From assembly GCA_963576565.1 (NCBI GenBank), contig OY755039.1, positions 27,480,602 through 27,544,601 of the forward strand: DNA of 64,000 nt. Direction: 5' to 3'. This DNA comes from Aspidapion aeneum (taxonomy: Eukaryota > Arthropoda > Insecta > Coleoptera > Brentidae). The position numbers and the translations under genes are program-made. Below are positions 9,986 to 21,417 of the stretch, in pieces. Every line of letters begins with the position of its first letter. The stretch's first letter is position 1. The notes under the pieces were generated by a model. That model worked only from the letters and a program-made list of their open reading frames with translations, was not told the origin of the DNA and did no database searches.

Positions 9986-11030
9986 GAAACTTGTGGAAGC
10001 CAAGTCAAGTAAAATTTTATCCACAAACCACTGAGCGCTCATGGGCCTAGCTTTAGAGAAATCCTAAAGAGCAAATCCCTTAAGGTTCTTCTCGAGGATA
10101 TTTTTATTTCAGTCCCTAGGTCAACTTGAAGTTAATTGACCACCGGAGTCGATTTTAAGTGTCAAAGCAGGTTTAAAGAGTCCGATGGGTTTTGTAAAAT
10201 ATTAAGCAGGAATATGTCGATTCCAAGAAAAAAGAATAGAAAAACCTTTTTCCCTTTATTTTTTTATTTAACAAGTTTTTAGCTACGGTTTTGTTGTTGT
10301 TATGTTTTTAAATAGTCTTCAGTTTTTTACATTCTACAAGATAGAATTGATGTTCAATTAATTTATTTATTATAATCCATTTTTCTTCTTCACAATCCTT
10401 CTTTGTAATTAGACAACTTTTTAAATCATCTTATATTTTGCATTGTTCAACCTTAAATAAAAAGTATAAAATTTTAACAAATTTGAATGTTAATCATATT
10501 TATCAATGGTTTATTTTATTTAATACGCCGCTTCTTCTAATTTTCTGTCTATTCACTACCCTTTATTTTTCGAGAGATCGTATTGTGTTACGTTGGGTCA
10601 AGTGGGGTAAAAACGAGACAAGTTTTAAATATATATTTTTTTTAAACAAGATACTCGACTTAAAGGCTTTGTTACGTTTCTCTCTATACAGAAAGTTATG
10701 TAGTATTGTCGCAGTTAAAAATGTTTCATTATGTTAATAATATAAGGTTCATTATCTCATTCTTAACCACTGGTTGGGCCAAAAATGAGACAGTGACTGG
10801 TTAAAAACGAGACAGTGTCTTTTATTTATTTTACATAAGGTTACGAAATATAGGACAGTATAGGCTATGGAAACGAGACACACTGAAAGGGTTTTAAAAT
10901 ATGTTTGAAAGGGTTAAATCTTAAATGGGTTAAATTAAATGGTTAGGTTTGTTTTACCATATTGTTGCGTTGTCTCAGTTTTGCCCTTTTTTTACACGAC
11001 GGCTGGGCAACAAGTTAAAATTTATTAATT
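9986..11030. other. unassigned AT-rich stretch
   Basis: No gene is recognised. Between 10590 and 10985 the phrase AAAACGAGACA or its variants (GAGACAGTG, TGTCTCAGTTTTGCCC) recurs about six times, a loose repetition with no clear period. The 99-codon frame at 10438-10737 shows no domain. Confidence 0.3.
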
Positions 11031-11031
11031 T

Positions 11032-11638
11032 TAGCTCACACATATACTATACTATAGTAGTGTGAGCTATGGTGATCCTAATTTTTTCGAGAAAAAAAAA
11101 GTTGCTCCGATTTCAAATTTTTTTATATATCTTTGCGTTTCAGATGATTTTGAAACTTTTTTGTTGCGCCGTCTGCCTGTCTGTCTTTCTGTATGTCTGT
11201 CTGTAACGACCAACGCGCATAACTCAAAAACCGCTTGGCCGATTTTAATGAAATTTGGTACCTAGGCTGGGTCTTGGGTCGAGATGGTCCCATTTAAAAA
11301 TGAACAAAATCCACCGAACACAAACCAAATAAAAGGGTGGGGGTAGATTTCAAAAATTAGAGTTTATGTGAAAACATGGCGTGTGTGATATCAAACGAAA
11401 GGTAATTGAGTCCGGAGTTTAACAAAATACATTTTAGTTTTTTGTTTTTTTAAGGGTGGGGGTAGATTTCAAAAATTTGAGTTTAAGTCAAAACATGGCT
11501 TGTGTGGTATCAAACAAAAGGTAATTTAGTCTGGAGTTGAATAAAATATATTTCAGTTTTTAGTTATATTACCTTACACGTACACTATAACTATAGTACC
11601 TAGTGTGAGCTTAGGGGCCCATATATTGGCAGAGTATT
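11032..11638 (+). mobile_element. HINE / Helentron-type element, copy 2 (short)
   Basis: Same structure as copy 1 with an almost identical 5' hairpin, leader and core. The tetranucleotide tract is only about 35 bases (11176-11206), and just two minisatellite units remain (11336-11570). The 3' hairpin's first arm has decayed (ACCTTACACG in place of AGCTCACAC). The ends are TT|AGCTCACAC and GGCAGAGTA|TT, again flanked by T. Confidence 0.8.
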
Positions 11639-12455
11639 TTTATGAATTTCAAAGCCGCATTTATTGTTTGACAAACGCGATACTTGCCGAGGGTCTACGA
11701 TCGAGTACTCCGACACAACAGGAAAAGCTTCCAAATGAGATTTAAAAGAAAACAATAAATTTCACCCGTCTGCAGAAATTTTTTCGCCCATATGTGGAAA
11801 AGTACTTCTTTCCGCAGCAGTTTTATTTGATTTGTGCAAAATTAAAGATCAATTTTCACAAAAATTAGTATAGTTCAACAGTGTTCATAGGAAAAATAGC
11901 GTACAAAACTAGAAAGTAGCTTTCTTGCACTCGCGTGTTGTTTCACTCGGCTTTCACGCTCGTGTGAAATTTGTCACTTTCTTCTCTTGTACTATTTCCA
12001 ATTTTATTATTTTATTTTACTGAGCAAAATTGAATGTCTTATTTTAGACCGACATTTCGACCATCTTGTTCTTGCACCATTTGACCATATCTGTAAGTCT
12101 ATGTCGCCTAGTCCTTGTTTCTTCTCATCTTCCTCAAGTATTTTGAAAAATTTTCGGTTTCGCTTATCGTTCTGATACACTAAAAAGGAATTCCGGTGCA
12201 CACGTATTTCTCGGACTAGTTGGCATTCTTAGGCGACTAATTAGTGTCACGCCAGACCAAAACAAAAATAATTTATGGCCAGACGGTGTTGGCATTACAA
12301 CTTGCATGACTTGAGTGTTCGATCCGGCCTTTATGCGTGCTTACGTAAATGCTTGAACCTAAGAATTTTCGTCGGAAATGCATCGAGCTCTTTCCAGCTT
12401 TTAAACATTAAGAACATGCAAATTACCAAGCTAGAGTAAAAAAAATACTACTAAT
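11639..12455. other. unassigned stretch
   Basis: No recognised repeat or coding sequence. Confidence 0.25.
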
Positions 12456-13640
12456 TTAGAAAGTTTTTCAACGTTGTCCGACGCCTATTCTCCACCTCCT
12501 TCGATCCTGACAAACATCTTCTGTCAGGTGTTTTTGACTTATTGATCTTTGGATTGACTGTTGCCATTCCAATTTAGGACGCGCTCTTTTTCTGCGCCCT
12601 ATTGGTTGCCATTCTAGGACCTGCTTCGGTAACCTTTTGTCGTTCAACCGTTGTATATGGCCGTGCCATCTCAGTATTATGCTTTCCTCGATTCCCCTTA
12701 CATGATCTGTTCTAGATATTCTCATTGATCTGCTTATTATATCCATTTCGACACTTTCCATTTTTCCTTTGTATTTTTCTGTTACGCGATAAGTCTCTAT
12801 TCCATAGAACAGCGTGTTTTCACTATTGTTTCATATATGTTAAATTTTACATTCTTTTTTATCTCTCTGCTCCATAAAAACCTCATTTGCTTTAACTATC
12901 TTTTTCCAGTTCTTTACAGTCCCAGTGCATGGAGATATTGTTTGTCCATTGCTTAATTCTAACCCACTTGATTCGTTTCCAATACATAAGTACTGTGTCT
13001 TCTTCACGTTCACTGTTAACCCCCCCCTTTTGGTATTCTTCCGTTAACTTTCTCATTATTTACTCCATCATTACTTGGTCGTCAGCAAACTGTAGTGTAT
13101 CAATGGTAAATCGGTCGTTAAGTTGTATTCCCATGTCGTGTACTTTACGTTTTCAGTTTTTTAGAGCTAGTGCGATATATCTCTTTTAAGACTTTCGTTA
13201 CCAGGGAGTCTTCTGAAAGTCGATTTCCAATTTTAATTTTAGATTTTGACCCTTTGGATAGTTCTTTTGTCGCTTTTATGTATGTGTGATTGATATTAGT
13301 TTGTTCTAACACTGTCCATAATTTTTCTACTGGAACGGTATCATATGCTTTTTGTAGGTCCACAAAGGTAACATAAGTCTGGTATTCCTTTTCTCAATTA
13401 CTTGATTAAGACAAAAAACATTATCACGACAAGATATGCCTGCACGAAACCCACATTGCCCTCTTCTTCTTGTTTATGAAAATCATTCTCTATTAGATCT
13501 CCAAGAATCCTACCGCACAATCTACTTAGAGTACTGGTTACTGAAATTCCTTTGCAATTGTTGAAATCCAGCTTGTCTCTCTTTGATTTAAGTACTTCAT
13601 GTTTAATGGGAGTGAAGATTACACATACATAGATCAATTC
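12437..13640 (-). pseudogene. RTE-like non-LTR reverse transcriptase relic, copy 1
   Basis: Three minus-strand pieces follow protein order. 13398-13560 holds CKGISVTSTLSRLCGRIL (RT fingers region), 13145-13363 holds DLQKAYDTVPVEKLW (motif A region, with the catalytic Asp preserved), and 12468-12761 holds RWHGHIQRLNDKRLPKQVLE followed by GRRKRARP, the typical C-terminal tail of RTE-type proteins. Frameshifts and stops separate them, and the sequence between motif A and the tail is partly lost. The 3' end carries a short TAG-type trinucleotide run (seen as CTACTA on the plus strand), as in the copy at 29955-31610. The endonuclease domain is absent. Confidence 0.8.
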
Positions 13641-14879
13641 AATTAGTAAATAATGTGGTATACCTTTGCCGTAGGTTTAAGCCTGAATCAAATTTGTTTA
13701 ATACGCTTTGTTGCTGTATTAGCAAAAATGAATAAATTTTGCTCATCTTCTTAAACACTTCATTTCAGAGTTAATCCAGAGCATTTTGACGTAATGTCGT
13801 ATTATCCCATATGATAAATTACTATAAGGACTCCTCTCCATTAAAGAACTATTTTTCCCCTAAGTTGTAAGTCCCCCAAGCCGCCAGACAATTGACAAAC
13901 ACTGATTCTGACAGCTCCAGGGGTATATTGGATTTATCGTGTCGACCATGAAACATGGAAAGCGCTTCATCGTTATAGATCGAAAACAAGATGACACATT
14001 CCAAAAAAAAATTACTACTCGAAAATTATAAATGACACTCCAGTAAAGATTTCCAGCGAAGTATAAGTTCTCCTCACTGATCTCTTCTTTTCTATTGTGT
14101 TCTAATAGTTTGAGCAGTCAGTATTTCTTACTTTAGTTTATTAAGTAGTAAGTAATCATCAGGCAGCGCCAGATCTTTCTAATGCTAACAGCCAAGCAGG
14201 TTTATAATTCTCTGTTTGCCATTCTTATTTACACAAAAACTATTAATAAACCTAATACAAATTAGCTAATCTTGAACCAGCCAAAACTGACGAAAATTCT
14301 CGAAAACTTACAAAGAAGAAATAATTGAATTAAAAGAGTTATTGACAACAATCTGAAAATAAATGGAACTATCCGAAAGAAGACGTAAATAAATATAATC
14401 AAAAAGTATAGGTCGAAATTTTACCAACAGGATTTTTTGTTTTAGGTTCTTATTTAGCATTTTTGCTACAATATTTTCTTAAATAAATAATAAAATTCCA
14501 CTTCATATTTAAATAATTTACAAAATAAATAATTAAATAAATCTAAATTAATAAACTACTAAATAAAGTATGTTAATTAAATTGTATAGTTTTAAACAAA
14601 TTAACTTAAAAATATATTTTTTAAAACTTTTTTTTTTTTTAAATTGGACTTATTTTTAATTGATATTAATAAGTGTATTCAATCAAGCCTGTACAGTAGG
14701 TGTTTCATAAACCACTTTTATTTATGATTCCAAGATTGTTGTCAAATGATCAGCTGTTCTGTTTAGGGAAAGGATTGTTCTTTGGGTCCTATAAAATACA
14801 CATTTAGTTTAAAACGTTCTTAAATTTTTATTAAATTAAAGTTACTTAAAACTACAATAATATAAAAGGCTTAATAGAG
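13641..14879. other. unassigned AT-rich stretch
   Basis: No recognised gene. A weak similarity links 13860-13950 (ACAATTGACA, CTGATT.TGACAG, ATTTAT.GT) to 32005-32065. The rest is AT-rich and featureless to the eye. Confidence 0.25.
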
Positions 14880-15625
14880 ACAATCGTACAAAGCCTTTTG
14901 CAAACACTGATTTTTGAACCATTAATTTTGATGAGTATTATAATTAGAATATAGATTTTTTAATTGTTTTAATGATTCTGGTAGTAAATTATTATTAATT
15001 TTATAAAAAAAACTACAGAAATTATAAAATATTAAATGTTTTATATTTAGCCAGTATAATTTCTTTAACGTCGGTTTTATTTTGATATAGCTAACTGCAT
15101 TTAAAATTATTTTTATTGCACGGTTTTAATAATGCCTTTTCCTAAATATCCACTTTTGTGTCCACTACAATTCCTAGATATTTGATAGAATCCACAATTT
15201 CTAATTTTTCATTGTTGGTTTTATTGACTTTTACTTTTAATTTCTTTGTATTGAACCCGTTTATGACTAGCTTTAACTCAGAACTGTATAAATAAATAAT
15301 ATGTTCCAAAGAGTAGCATTTTAAATAAATTAAAGTATCATCAGCAAACACCTGAATTAAACAGTTTTTTTAAATTGATGGTTGCACTTTTTCGTAAAGA
15401 ATAAATAGTAAAGGCCCTAATTTACTTCCCTGTGGTACTCCAATTTTAATTTTTTTATGGTAGAGTGATGATTCTGGAACGTTATTTTCTGTTAAACAAA
15501 TAATTTTAAAACCATTCCAAAACATTTGCTCGCAATCCATATTTTCAATAGATTTTGTAATAATATCTCCCAGTCAGTTGTTTCAAATGCTCCTCTAAAA
15601 TCTAAGAATCTCTAAGAAAGCTTAA
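14880..15625 (-). pseudogene. APE-type (CR1/Jockey-like) reverse transcriptase relic
   Basis: Read on the minus strand, 15380-15460 gives KIGVPQGSKLGPLLFILY in one frame (RT motif B region). 15351 downward gives FADDTLIYL (motif C, the YxDD box, with both Asp), then VNKTN and IKYLGIVVD. 14900-15010 gives a C-terminal tail with KLINNNLLPESLKQLKN. Frameshifts separate the parts, and the N-terminal endonuclease and first RT motifs are not visible. It is a different family from the intact element at 20065-24462. Confidence 0.75.
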
Positions 15626-16010
15626 CCTCACGGGGGTCCAAGACCTAATGGACACCTGATAAGTGTTCGTTTAGTTTACGGTTTCGTCCTTATGGGGCTC
15701 TTCGAAAAACTGTCTGGTCAATGTGACACCCTTGCTAAATTAACTATACGGTTTGGTCTCTCACCTTACGGTTCTATTGAGAAAACAAAATCATTTACTC
15801 TACAAGAAGCGCCATTTACCAAAATACGACAGAAACTAAAACAGCAGCAGGCAGGCGAGTAAAACTGCTATATCATCGATTGATGAAAATATCGATTGAA
15901 AGAGATAATCCATCACGTGACCTACGACACACATTGTGCTGATTGCGTTTATTCCGATATTAAGTTTTTTTAATTTGTCTTTTAGCCCTGATGAACTTAT
16001 TGACACAACT
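15626..16010. repeat. dispersed repeat family X, copy 1
   Basis: This segment matches 19050-19440 in inverse orientation. Shared blocks include CTTA(A/G)(C/T)CTCACGG, CCAAGA(C/T)CTAATGGACACCT, CTGTTTCGTCCTTATGGG, GAGAAAACAAAATCAT and AAACTAAAACAGCAGCAGGC. Shorter pieces lie at 42135-42260 and 48640-48740. One frame of this family could encode a short peptide containing IREKLKQQQ, but I do not recognise it. Confidence 0.65.
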
Positions 16011-16530
16011 TGGATATAGTGAGTTCCGACAAAAACTATTGCAGCTCGACCAGTTTTTGTTTGAACTTTCTACTCCCAATAACAAATGCTGCTTTAAAAT
16101 CTAAGAATCTCCCAAGTAATATTTCATTTGATTCAAAACACCTCCCATTTTCCACTAGATACTGACTTGCAATTTATATAAAATATTTTATTCTAAATCG
16201 TAATTTAAGCTAAAGAAACTTCGTAAAGTTTGACTTGCAAGGAGCTCAGCTATCGGAATTTCGGGCCATTGCGTGTATTGCTCCATCTTTACGTCTAAGT
16301 TTTATACCAAATAAAATGCATAGTATAGGCTGCTCATCTCATCCGCCGGGACAGATTATTCGGATGGATTGGTACGCAATCCACTATTTATATGTTCCCA
16401 CCCCATAACCATTAGTTTACGTTATAGAGGTGATCAATGAGCCATTCGTGTACAGTGTGTCCCATAACACAGGATAGGGTGGTTTGCCACCCTTCCGGGG
16501 GGGTAGTGGAGGTGAGACCTCCTTCGGCTT
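16011..16530. other. unassigned stretch
   Basis: No long terminal repeat or coding region was recognised between family X and the BEL/Pao gag relic. The short phrase AAATCTAAGAATCTC at 15598-15612 recurs at 16094-16108. Confidence 0.25.
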
Positions 16531-16532
16531 AT

Positions 16533-17285
16533 TCAAAAGAGAACTATTTTCCAAAGCTCGAAAATTTTAAACAAATCTTTATGGGACGGGATTTCCTTAT
16601 CACTATACTCAATCTCAAACTGAGTTTTCAATGGGGTATCAACTTTTTGCAAAAGAATCATAGCATAGTTTGACAATGCTTCCAAATTTTCCCAAAAAGT
16701 GGACAACAATAATCTCAAATCATGTGGGTTGCTCGATTTTGCAGAAGGGGCTTGACAAATAGACGTCCAATAATTTGTTACCAAAAGTGTTTTATTATTA
16801 GGGCGCCTAATCATCGCATCAAAAGCTACTCAATAATTATCCAAGGTTAGCGGTATGTTCCTAATCACAGATGCTGCTTCTCCCACAAGAGCGGTATTTA
16901 AAGCATGAAATTTAGCTATTTCACTCATGTCAGCTTTATCATGAACAAGTGACTTAAACATATCAAAAAAGGTGGGCCATTTTTAAGATTACCGTCAAAA
17001 TGGGGTACCTCTATTCTTTTAATTTCAAGACCCTTGTCCACATTTACCAGGGAATAGTTTAAAATTGCCTGTGAGGCATCTTGATAATCCTCAGGACAGA
17101 GCTCACGACAAATCGATCTAATTGTGTATTTCATTTCATCAAATTCCTTTACTAAGGTTTCCTGACTTTCCTGTAACTGATCACTACTATCTAAGCTTAT
17201 AATTTCAAAATGCAAGGCATCAAATTGACTTACCAGAGAAGGCACATCTTCCCATCTGGTTTTTAAGGCCGTGATTTCAATTTCA
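16533..17285 (-). pseudogene. BEL/Pao retrotransposon gag relic (DUF1759-type)
   Basis: Read on the minus strand, the N-terminal part (17245-16990) ends in IKRIEVPHFDGNLKNGPPF, the landmark of BEL/Pao Gag (consensus LPKIE(I/L)PxFxGxxxxWxxF). The next 120 bases give SEIAKFHALNTALVGEAAS followed by IRNIPLT, matching the KFxYLxxxLxGxAxxxIxxLPLT block. 16814-16533 continues with NPHDLRLLLSTFWENLEALS, the helical region after it. At least one stop codon and two frameshifts break the frame. No protease, RT, integrase or LTRs were found nearby, so this is an isolated fragment. Confidence 0.75.
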
Positions 17286-17454
17286 ATTCGACGGCTTTAT
17301 TGTAAGTTGCTTTTAATTTATTCAATATTGAACACAAATTTCGAGACCTAAAAAATATGACAAAAGTTTTTTTTCAGCCCTTGTAGTTTTGGAGCTACGA
17401 GGGAAGATTTGAAATTCAAAAAATCGGTCATATCTTTGTTATTAGTGCAGATAT
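17286..17454. other. stretch upstream of the gag relic
   Basis: Nothing recognised apart from a possible extension of the gag N-terminus. Confidence 0.2.
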
Positions 17455-17715
17455 TTTAATTAAAATTAATCCTGTTAATAAAATGACATTGGCAAATTTT
17501 TTTTTCGTCAAGTCGAATTTGAGATTTTAGAAAAAAAATTAATAATTTAAATACGAACCTAGATTTTTTAAAATGTTTTGCATGGCAGTGGGTCCCCAGT
17601 TAAACCCTAGCTATAAAAAATTAAAAAAAAAAACGGGTTCTATCGAATTTGACTCGACGGACCAAAAGTTTGACAACGTCATTTTATTGATAGAATCAAC
17701 TTTCTGTAAAGAAGT
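17455..17715. mobile_element. small foldback/MITE-like inverted repeat
   Basis: An arm near 17460-17525 containing AATAAAATGACATTGGCAAA and CGTCAAGTCGAATTT is mirrored near 17640-17710 by AATTTGACTCGACGGACC and TTTGACAACGTCATTTTATT. The loop is about 115 bases. No coding capacity and no clear target duplication. Confidence 0.55.
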
Positions 17716-17961
17716 TTTAACAGCATTGAAATCACGTCCTGCTCACTGATAGTTCGGTAAGCATTCCCGAGATTTCACTAATTCCATAATTTTTACCGAT
17801 TTTTTCACAAAAAATACCCGCGCTGTTGCTACCTCCCGGTATAATTTTTTTATACCGTCAAATTTTTCAAATTTATCAACTTTTTGTTTGATAATTTTTT
17901 TTGTAATTCATAAATGTTTGTTTAATTTGTTGCGTATTTTAAGTAAGATCTTTACTTGAAA

Positions 17962-18232
17962 ATGGCTCCTCCAACGTGTTACGCAATTGCCCTCAAAATT
18001 AAACCCTTTCATAGATTTTCGAGAAATTTTCAGGTAAGTAAAAATATATATTTATATAAGCATTGCTTTAAGTATGTATACAGTGATATAAACTTGTTTT
18101 ATAGAATGATTTTTTTATGAAAAACACTTTAATTAGTTTCAGCTCCGCCAAAAATGGTTGAATGAACATGAAAACGTATTAAACCGTGTGAACTATTTCG
18201 ATATCCACATCAGCGAAGCAATTTAAAATATA
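17962..18232 (+). pseudogene. THAP-domain relic, two exons with a GT-AG intron
   Basis: An ATG at 17962 opens a frame reading MAPPTCYAIALKIKPFHRFS then RNFQ, ending in CAG|GTAAGT at 18033/18034. After an AT-rich intron ending TTTCAG at 18142, the phase-matched frame continues with LRQKWLNEHENVLNRV and stops at 18230-18232. The FHRF motif followed by LRQKWL is characteristic of the THAP zinc-finger domain (C-x2-4-C-x35-50-C-x2-H). One early Cys is present, but the second Cys and the distal CxxH pair are missing, so it cannot be a working finger. It may derive from a THAP-bearing transposase or a host gene. The product would be about 51 residues. Confidence 0.45.
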
Positions 18233-19020
18233 ATGCATCTCCTACATTGCATTTAAGGACCAATGCTTCAGCAATGAGCGAAGGTATGTGAATTACTTCT
18301 ACCTGTTAACTCCTCAGTCCAAAATAGCTCCCTTAAAGTTTGATATTTCTGCAACTTCGATGGAAATATGGAAAGAATGTCGTGGTTCAAGAATTTGAGG
18401 GACTGGTGCACAATGACGTCATATATAGTGCTTATAGCAGCAGTAAATAATTAGATTCGTCGTTGCCCTATGGTATCTAAAACCTCCGTTAGGAGATGGA
18501 ACCCTAAGAAGAAGACTGGACAATTGTTATTATTATTTTATTATGGACTCAGAGCAATACCTGAAATGGGCACTTAGTTTAGTTTTTCAATATAAATAAA
18601 TAGCATGTGCCTAAACTAACATTGATTTATTTATCCCCTAACTTAAATGCCTAACCTATCCCATTTAAAAAAAAGCCTGACGGGTGGAATACTGAACTTA
18701 GCTAAATAAAATATAAATGAGTAGTTTTTGGGTTATTTTTTAAAGTATAAAAATATTTAAAATAATTTTTAATATAATCCAAAGATTATGGAATATAAAT
18801 AATCTTTAAGTTATATTAAAAATATTTTTAAATCACCTAGTATTTTTTAAATAAAATACCCATGCACGATTTACGAAAATGTTTGTAGCGCCATCTTTGA
18901 AATGCTTACCCGAACTTATGTACGTTCGACACACTGTATATAATAATCATAATCATCTAAATAATATATATATTATCTATTCCGAATTTTCCCATTTTCT
19001 GTCGAAGCTTTAAAACTACA
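18233..19020. other. unassigned stretch
   Basis: No recognised coding sequence or repeat; AT-rich, especially 18700-18860. Confidence 0.25.
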
Positions 19021-19520
19021 AGGGCTAGAAAAAACTTTGGACACATTTTTTCTTGTCTCAAAATGGCGGAATAAACGCAATCAGCGATGATCCGACCAAA
19101 AAAACAATGTGTGTAGTAGGTCACGTGAGGGATTCTCTCTTTAAATCGATATTTTCATCGAACGATGATATAACAGTTTTACTCGCCTGCTGCTGTTTTA
19201 GTTTCTCTCGTATTTCGGTAGATGGAGCTTCTTGCAGAGTACATGATTTTGTTTTCTCACCAGAAACGTAAGGTGAGCGACAAAACCGTATACCTAAATT
19301 AGCAAGGTTGTCACATTGACCAAGCAGTGTTCTAAAGAGTCCCATAAGGACGAAACAGTTCAATGTCAACACTTATTAGGTGTCCATTAGATCTTGGACT
19401 ACCGTGAGATTAAGCTTTCGAGCTGCCAGTGAAAAAATACGAGAGAAACAAAAAGAAACCCTTATTTTTACCCGCTTATCCACCAAAACTTGTGTGATTT
19501 TTAATTTAAAATTTAACTTT
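19021..19520 (-). repeat. dispersed repeat family X, copy 2
   Basis: Inverse of 15626-16010 and better preserved. The minus strand has an 83-codon frame (19372-19121) whose peptide includes EIREKLKQQQ, with no domain I can assign. The plus-strand tail at 19440-19510 (AATACGAGAGAAACAAAAAG, TTTTTACCCG(C/A)TTA..CCA) also occurs in the MITE at 42045-42335, so the family and that MITE share an end. Confidence 0.6.
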
Positions 19521-19942
19521 AATAATAAACCAGAATTTTTAATCTTGTCATAACTTACAGAATATAAAATCCTACTTTTGCGAGGTTATCTGGCACACAA
19601 AATTAAAGACGTTTGAATTTTTTTAAAAGAATCTTAAATTTTGCTAATGTACTTATTGCACAACAAAAATTTACCTATGTTTGGAACTTTTATTGGCCAA
19701 TTGAATTTTTAAAAGTCTTAATACACACACCCTGTATGTTAGAGCCATAACAGTATTTACGAGGGTACATAAAATATCAGGGCCTTTAGCTATGATTTAT
19801 CGACGTTGATGAGTTAGTGGATTATTATTTTCAGCTGTAGCCATCAGTGAGCATTTATGGAAATTTGTAGCTTATTTGTTTTTGATTACAGTTATACAGA
19901 ATGAGTCTGTAATGTAGACATTTATTTATAAAATAGGACATA
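19521..19942. other. unassigned stretch
   Basis: AT-rich. Includes ACACCCTGTATG at 19727-19738, a short end-like phrase seen as ACAGGGTGTT elsewhere in the window. Confidence 0.25.
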
Positions 19943-20289
19943 GTTAATCAAGGCCAACACAAAAATAGAGGCCACGACCCTGAAAAAATCAGCTGTTCTC
20001 CCGGGGCTGAATTTTACATTGGGTCTTATGGGAGGTCAGAGGTTTTTTATGGTATTTTCAAAATACTATATATATATATACCGAATACACGCAAGCAAGT
20101 GATACACACATTTTTGCGCTCCTGAAGTTTAACCTTTTTTGGTGGGAAAAAGTACACCGATTTTTGTAATTTTTTCGCAGTAGTGAGTTGTGAATATCTC
20201 CTGCATGGTGATGTAATTAAATTTCCAGAAAGCAGCTGCCAAAGGTAATAATTTGATTAAAATTAAGCCTTATCACTTATAACAAAAAA

Positions 20290-21417
20290 ATGCCTACTTG
20301 CGAAGAATGCCAAGATACGATAAGCTCGAGAAATAAAAAGGTTTTTTGTAGCCAATGCAAAAAACCTTATCATTCCACCTGTGTTCATGAATCCGAGAAC
20401 CTAGTTACTTTGTTGGCGGAGATCCCCGGTCTTTCCTGGCGATGTGATCGCTGTGTTGCCGATTGTATTACATTGAATCAGCAGGAAATAAAAAACCTAA
20501 TAGAAAGCAAAGTTCAAGAAGCGTTACAAGCTCTCAACACTACCTTCGAAAGCCTAAAATTCGACATTATGAATATTGCCGCTGATAAACTTGCATTACT
20601 TTTAAATGAATTGCAACCACCTGCGCAATCCAAGCAAAAAAAGTACTCAGAAATTCTTAAAAATAACACTCAGCCTGCCGTCCTGATCAAGCCTAAAAAT
20701 GAATCTCAAACAAACGATCAAACTAAAAAAGCGCTTCTAGAAAACATCAACCCTGTGGAAGAAAATTTTGCCTTTACGAAAATCAAGCACACAAGCAAAG
20801 GTGGAGTCCTTATTGCCTGCAAAAATTCGGAGGATAAGGACAGATTTAAAACCCTAGCAGAGGAAAATTTATCCGAAGAATATGAAGTCCGCGAAATACA
20901 TGGAATTAATCCCAGAGTCAGAATCGTCGGTTTTACAGAATGCCTCTCAGATGAACAATTATCCACAATTTTAATTAAACTAAATTCTGATATTTTTCAT
21001 AAAAACTCACAGCTAAAAGTAATAAGCATTAACAAGACACGTAACAAGAATAATCTCTTTCAAGCTCTCTTGCAAATCGATAGGTCCACCTACGAAAAGC
21101 TACTTAAATTCGGTAATGTCTTTGTAGGGTATGATAGCTGCACAGTCTATGACGGTCTTACTATTCCGCGTTGTTTTAACTGTAACGAATTTTACCACTC
21201 ATCTAAAAACTGCGAAAAAACTGTCTCTTGTCCAAGATGTGGCAAAATTCATGACGTTAAAGACTGCAAATCTGATAACCTACAGTGCACCAACTGCATA
21301 AAACTTAAAAAGGACGATGACAGCATCAAAATTGATCATGCCGTATGGGATACTAATAAATGCACTGCATATAAAAACGCAATAACTAGACTGCAAAAAA
21401 ACATCATGCAACAATAG
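20290..21417 (+). CDS. non-LTR ORF1 protein: PHD finger plus CCHC zinc knuckles
   Basis: A 375-residue RNA-binding Gag-like protein that would coat the element RNA and act as a nucleic-acid chaperone during target-primed reverse transcription. Residues 4-55 form a PHD finger: CEEC, CSQC, the H-S-T-C of CKKPYHSTC, and CDRC supply the C4HC3 ligands, with Trp just before the last pair. A helical, possibly coiled-coil stretch follows (65-115), then a probable RRM-like region (about 155-285). Zinc knuckles begin at residue 295 (CFNCNEFYHSSKNC, CCHC) and 314 (CPRCGKIHDVKDC), with a final CTNC near 333. PHD fingers in ORF1 are known in CR1 and related clades. The ATG at 20290 is preceded by an A run. 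It ends at a lone UAG, and the next coding region is in the same frame. Confidence 0.9.
   Translation: MPTCEECQDTISSRNKKVFCSQCKKPYHSTCVHESENLVTLLAEIPGLSWRCDRCVADCITLNQQEIKNLIESKVQEALQALNTTFESLKFDIMNIAADKLALLLNELQPPAQSKQKKYSEILKNNTQPAVLIKPKNESQTNDQTKKALLENINPVEENFAFTKIKHTSKGGVLIACKNSEDKDRFKTLAEENLSEEYEVREIHGINPRVRIVGFTECLSDEQLSTILIKLNSDIFHKNSQLKVISINKTRNKNNLFQALLQIDRSTYEKLLKFGNVFVGYDSCTVYDGLTIPRCFNCNEFYHSSKNCEKTVSCPRCGKIHDVKDCKSDNLQCTNCIKLKKDDDSIKIDHAVWDTNKCTAYKNAITRLQKNIMQQ

Noticed and set aside
10590..10985. AACGAGACAG repetitions as a regulatory array
   Set aside because: Spacing is irregular and the phrase is short. No symmetry or neighbouring gene gives it a role.
16011..17285. A full BEL/Pao retrotransposon around the gag relic
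   Set aside because: No protease, RT, RNase H or integrase motifs and no LTR pair were found on either side.
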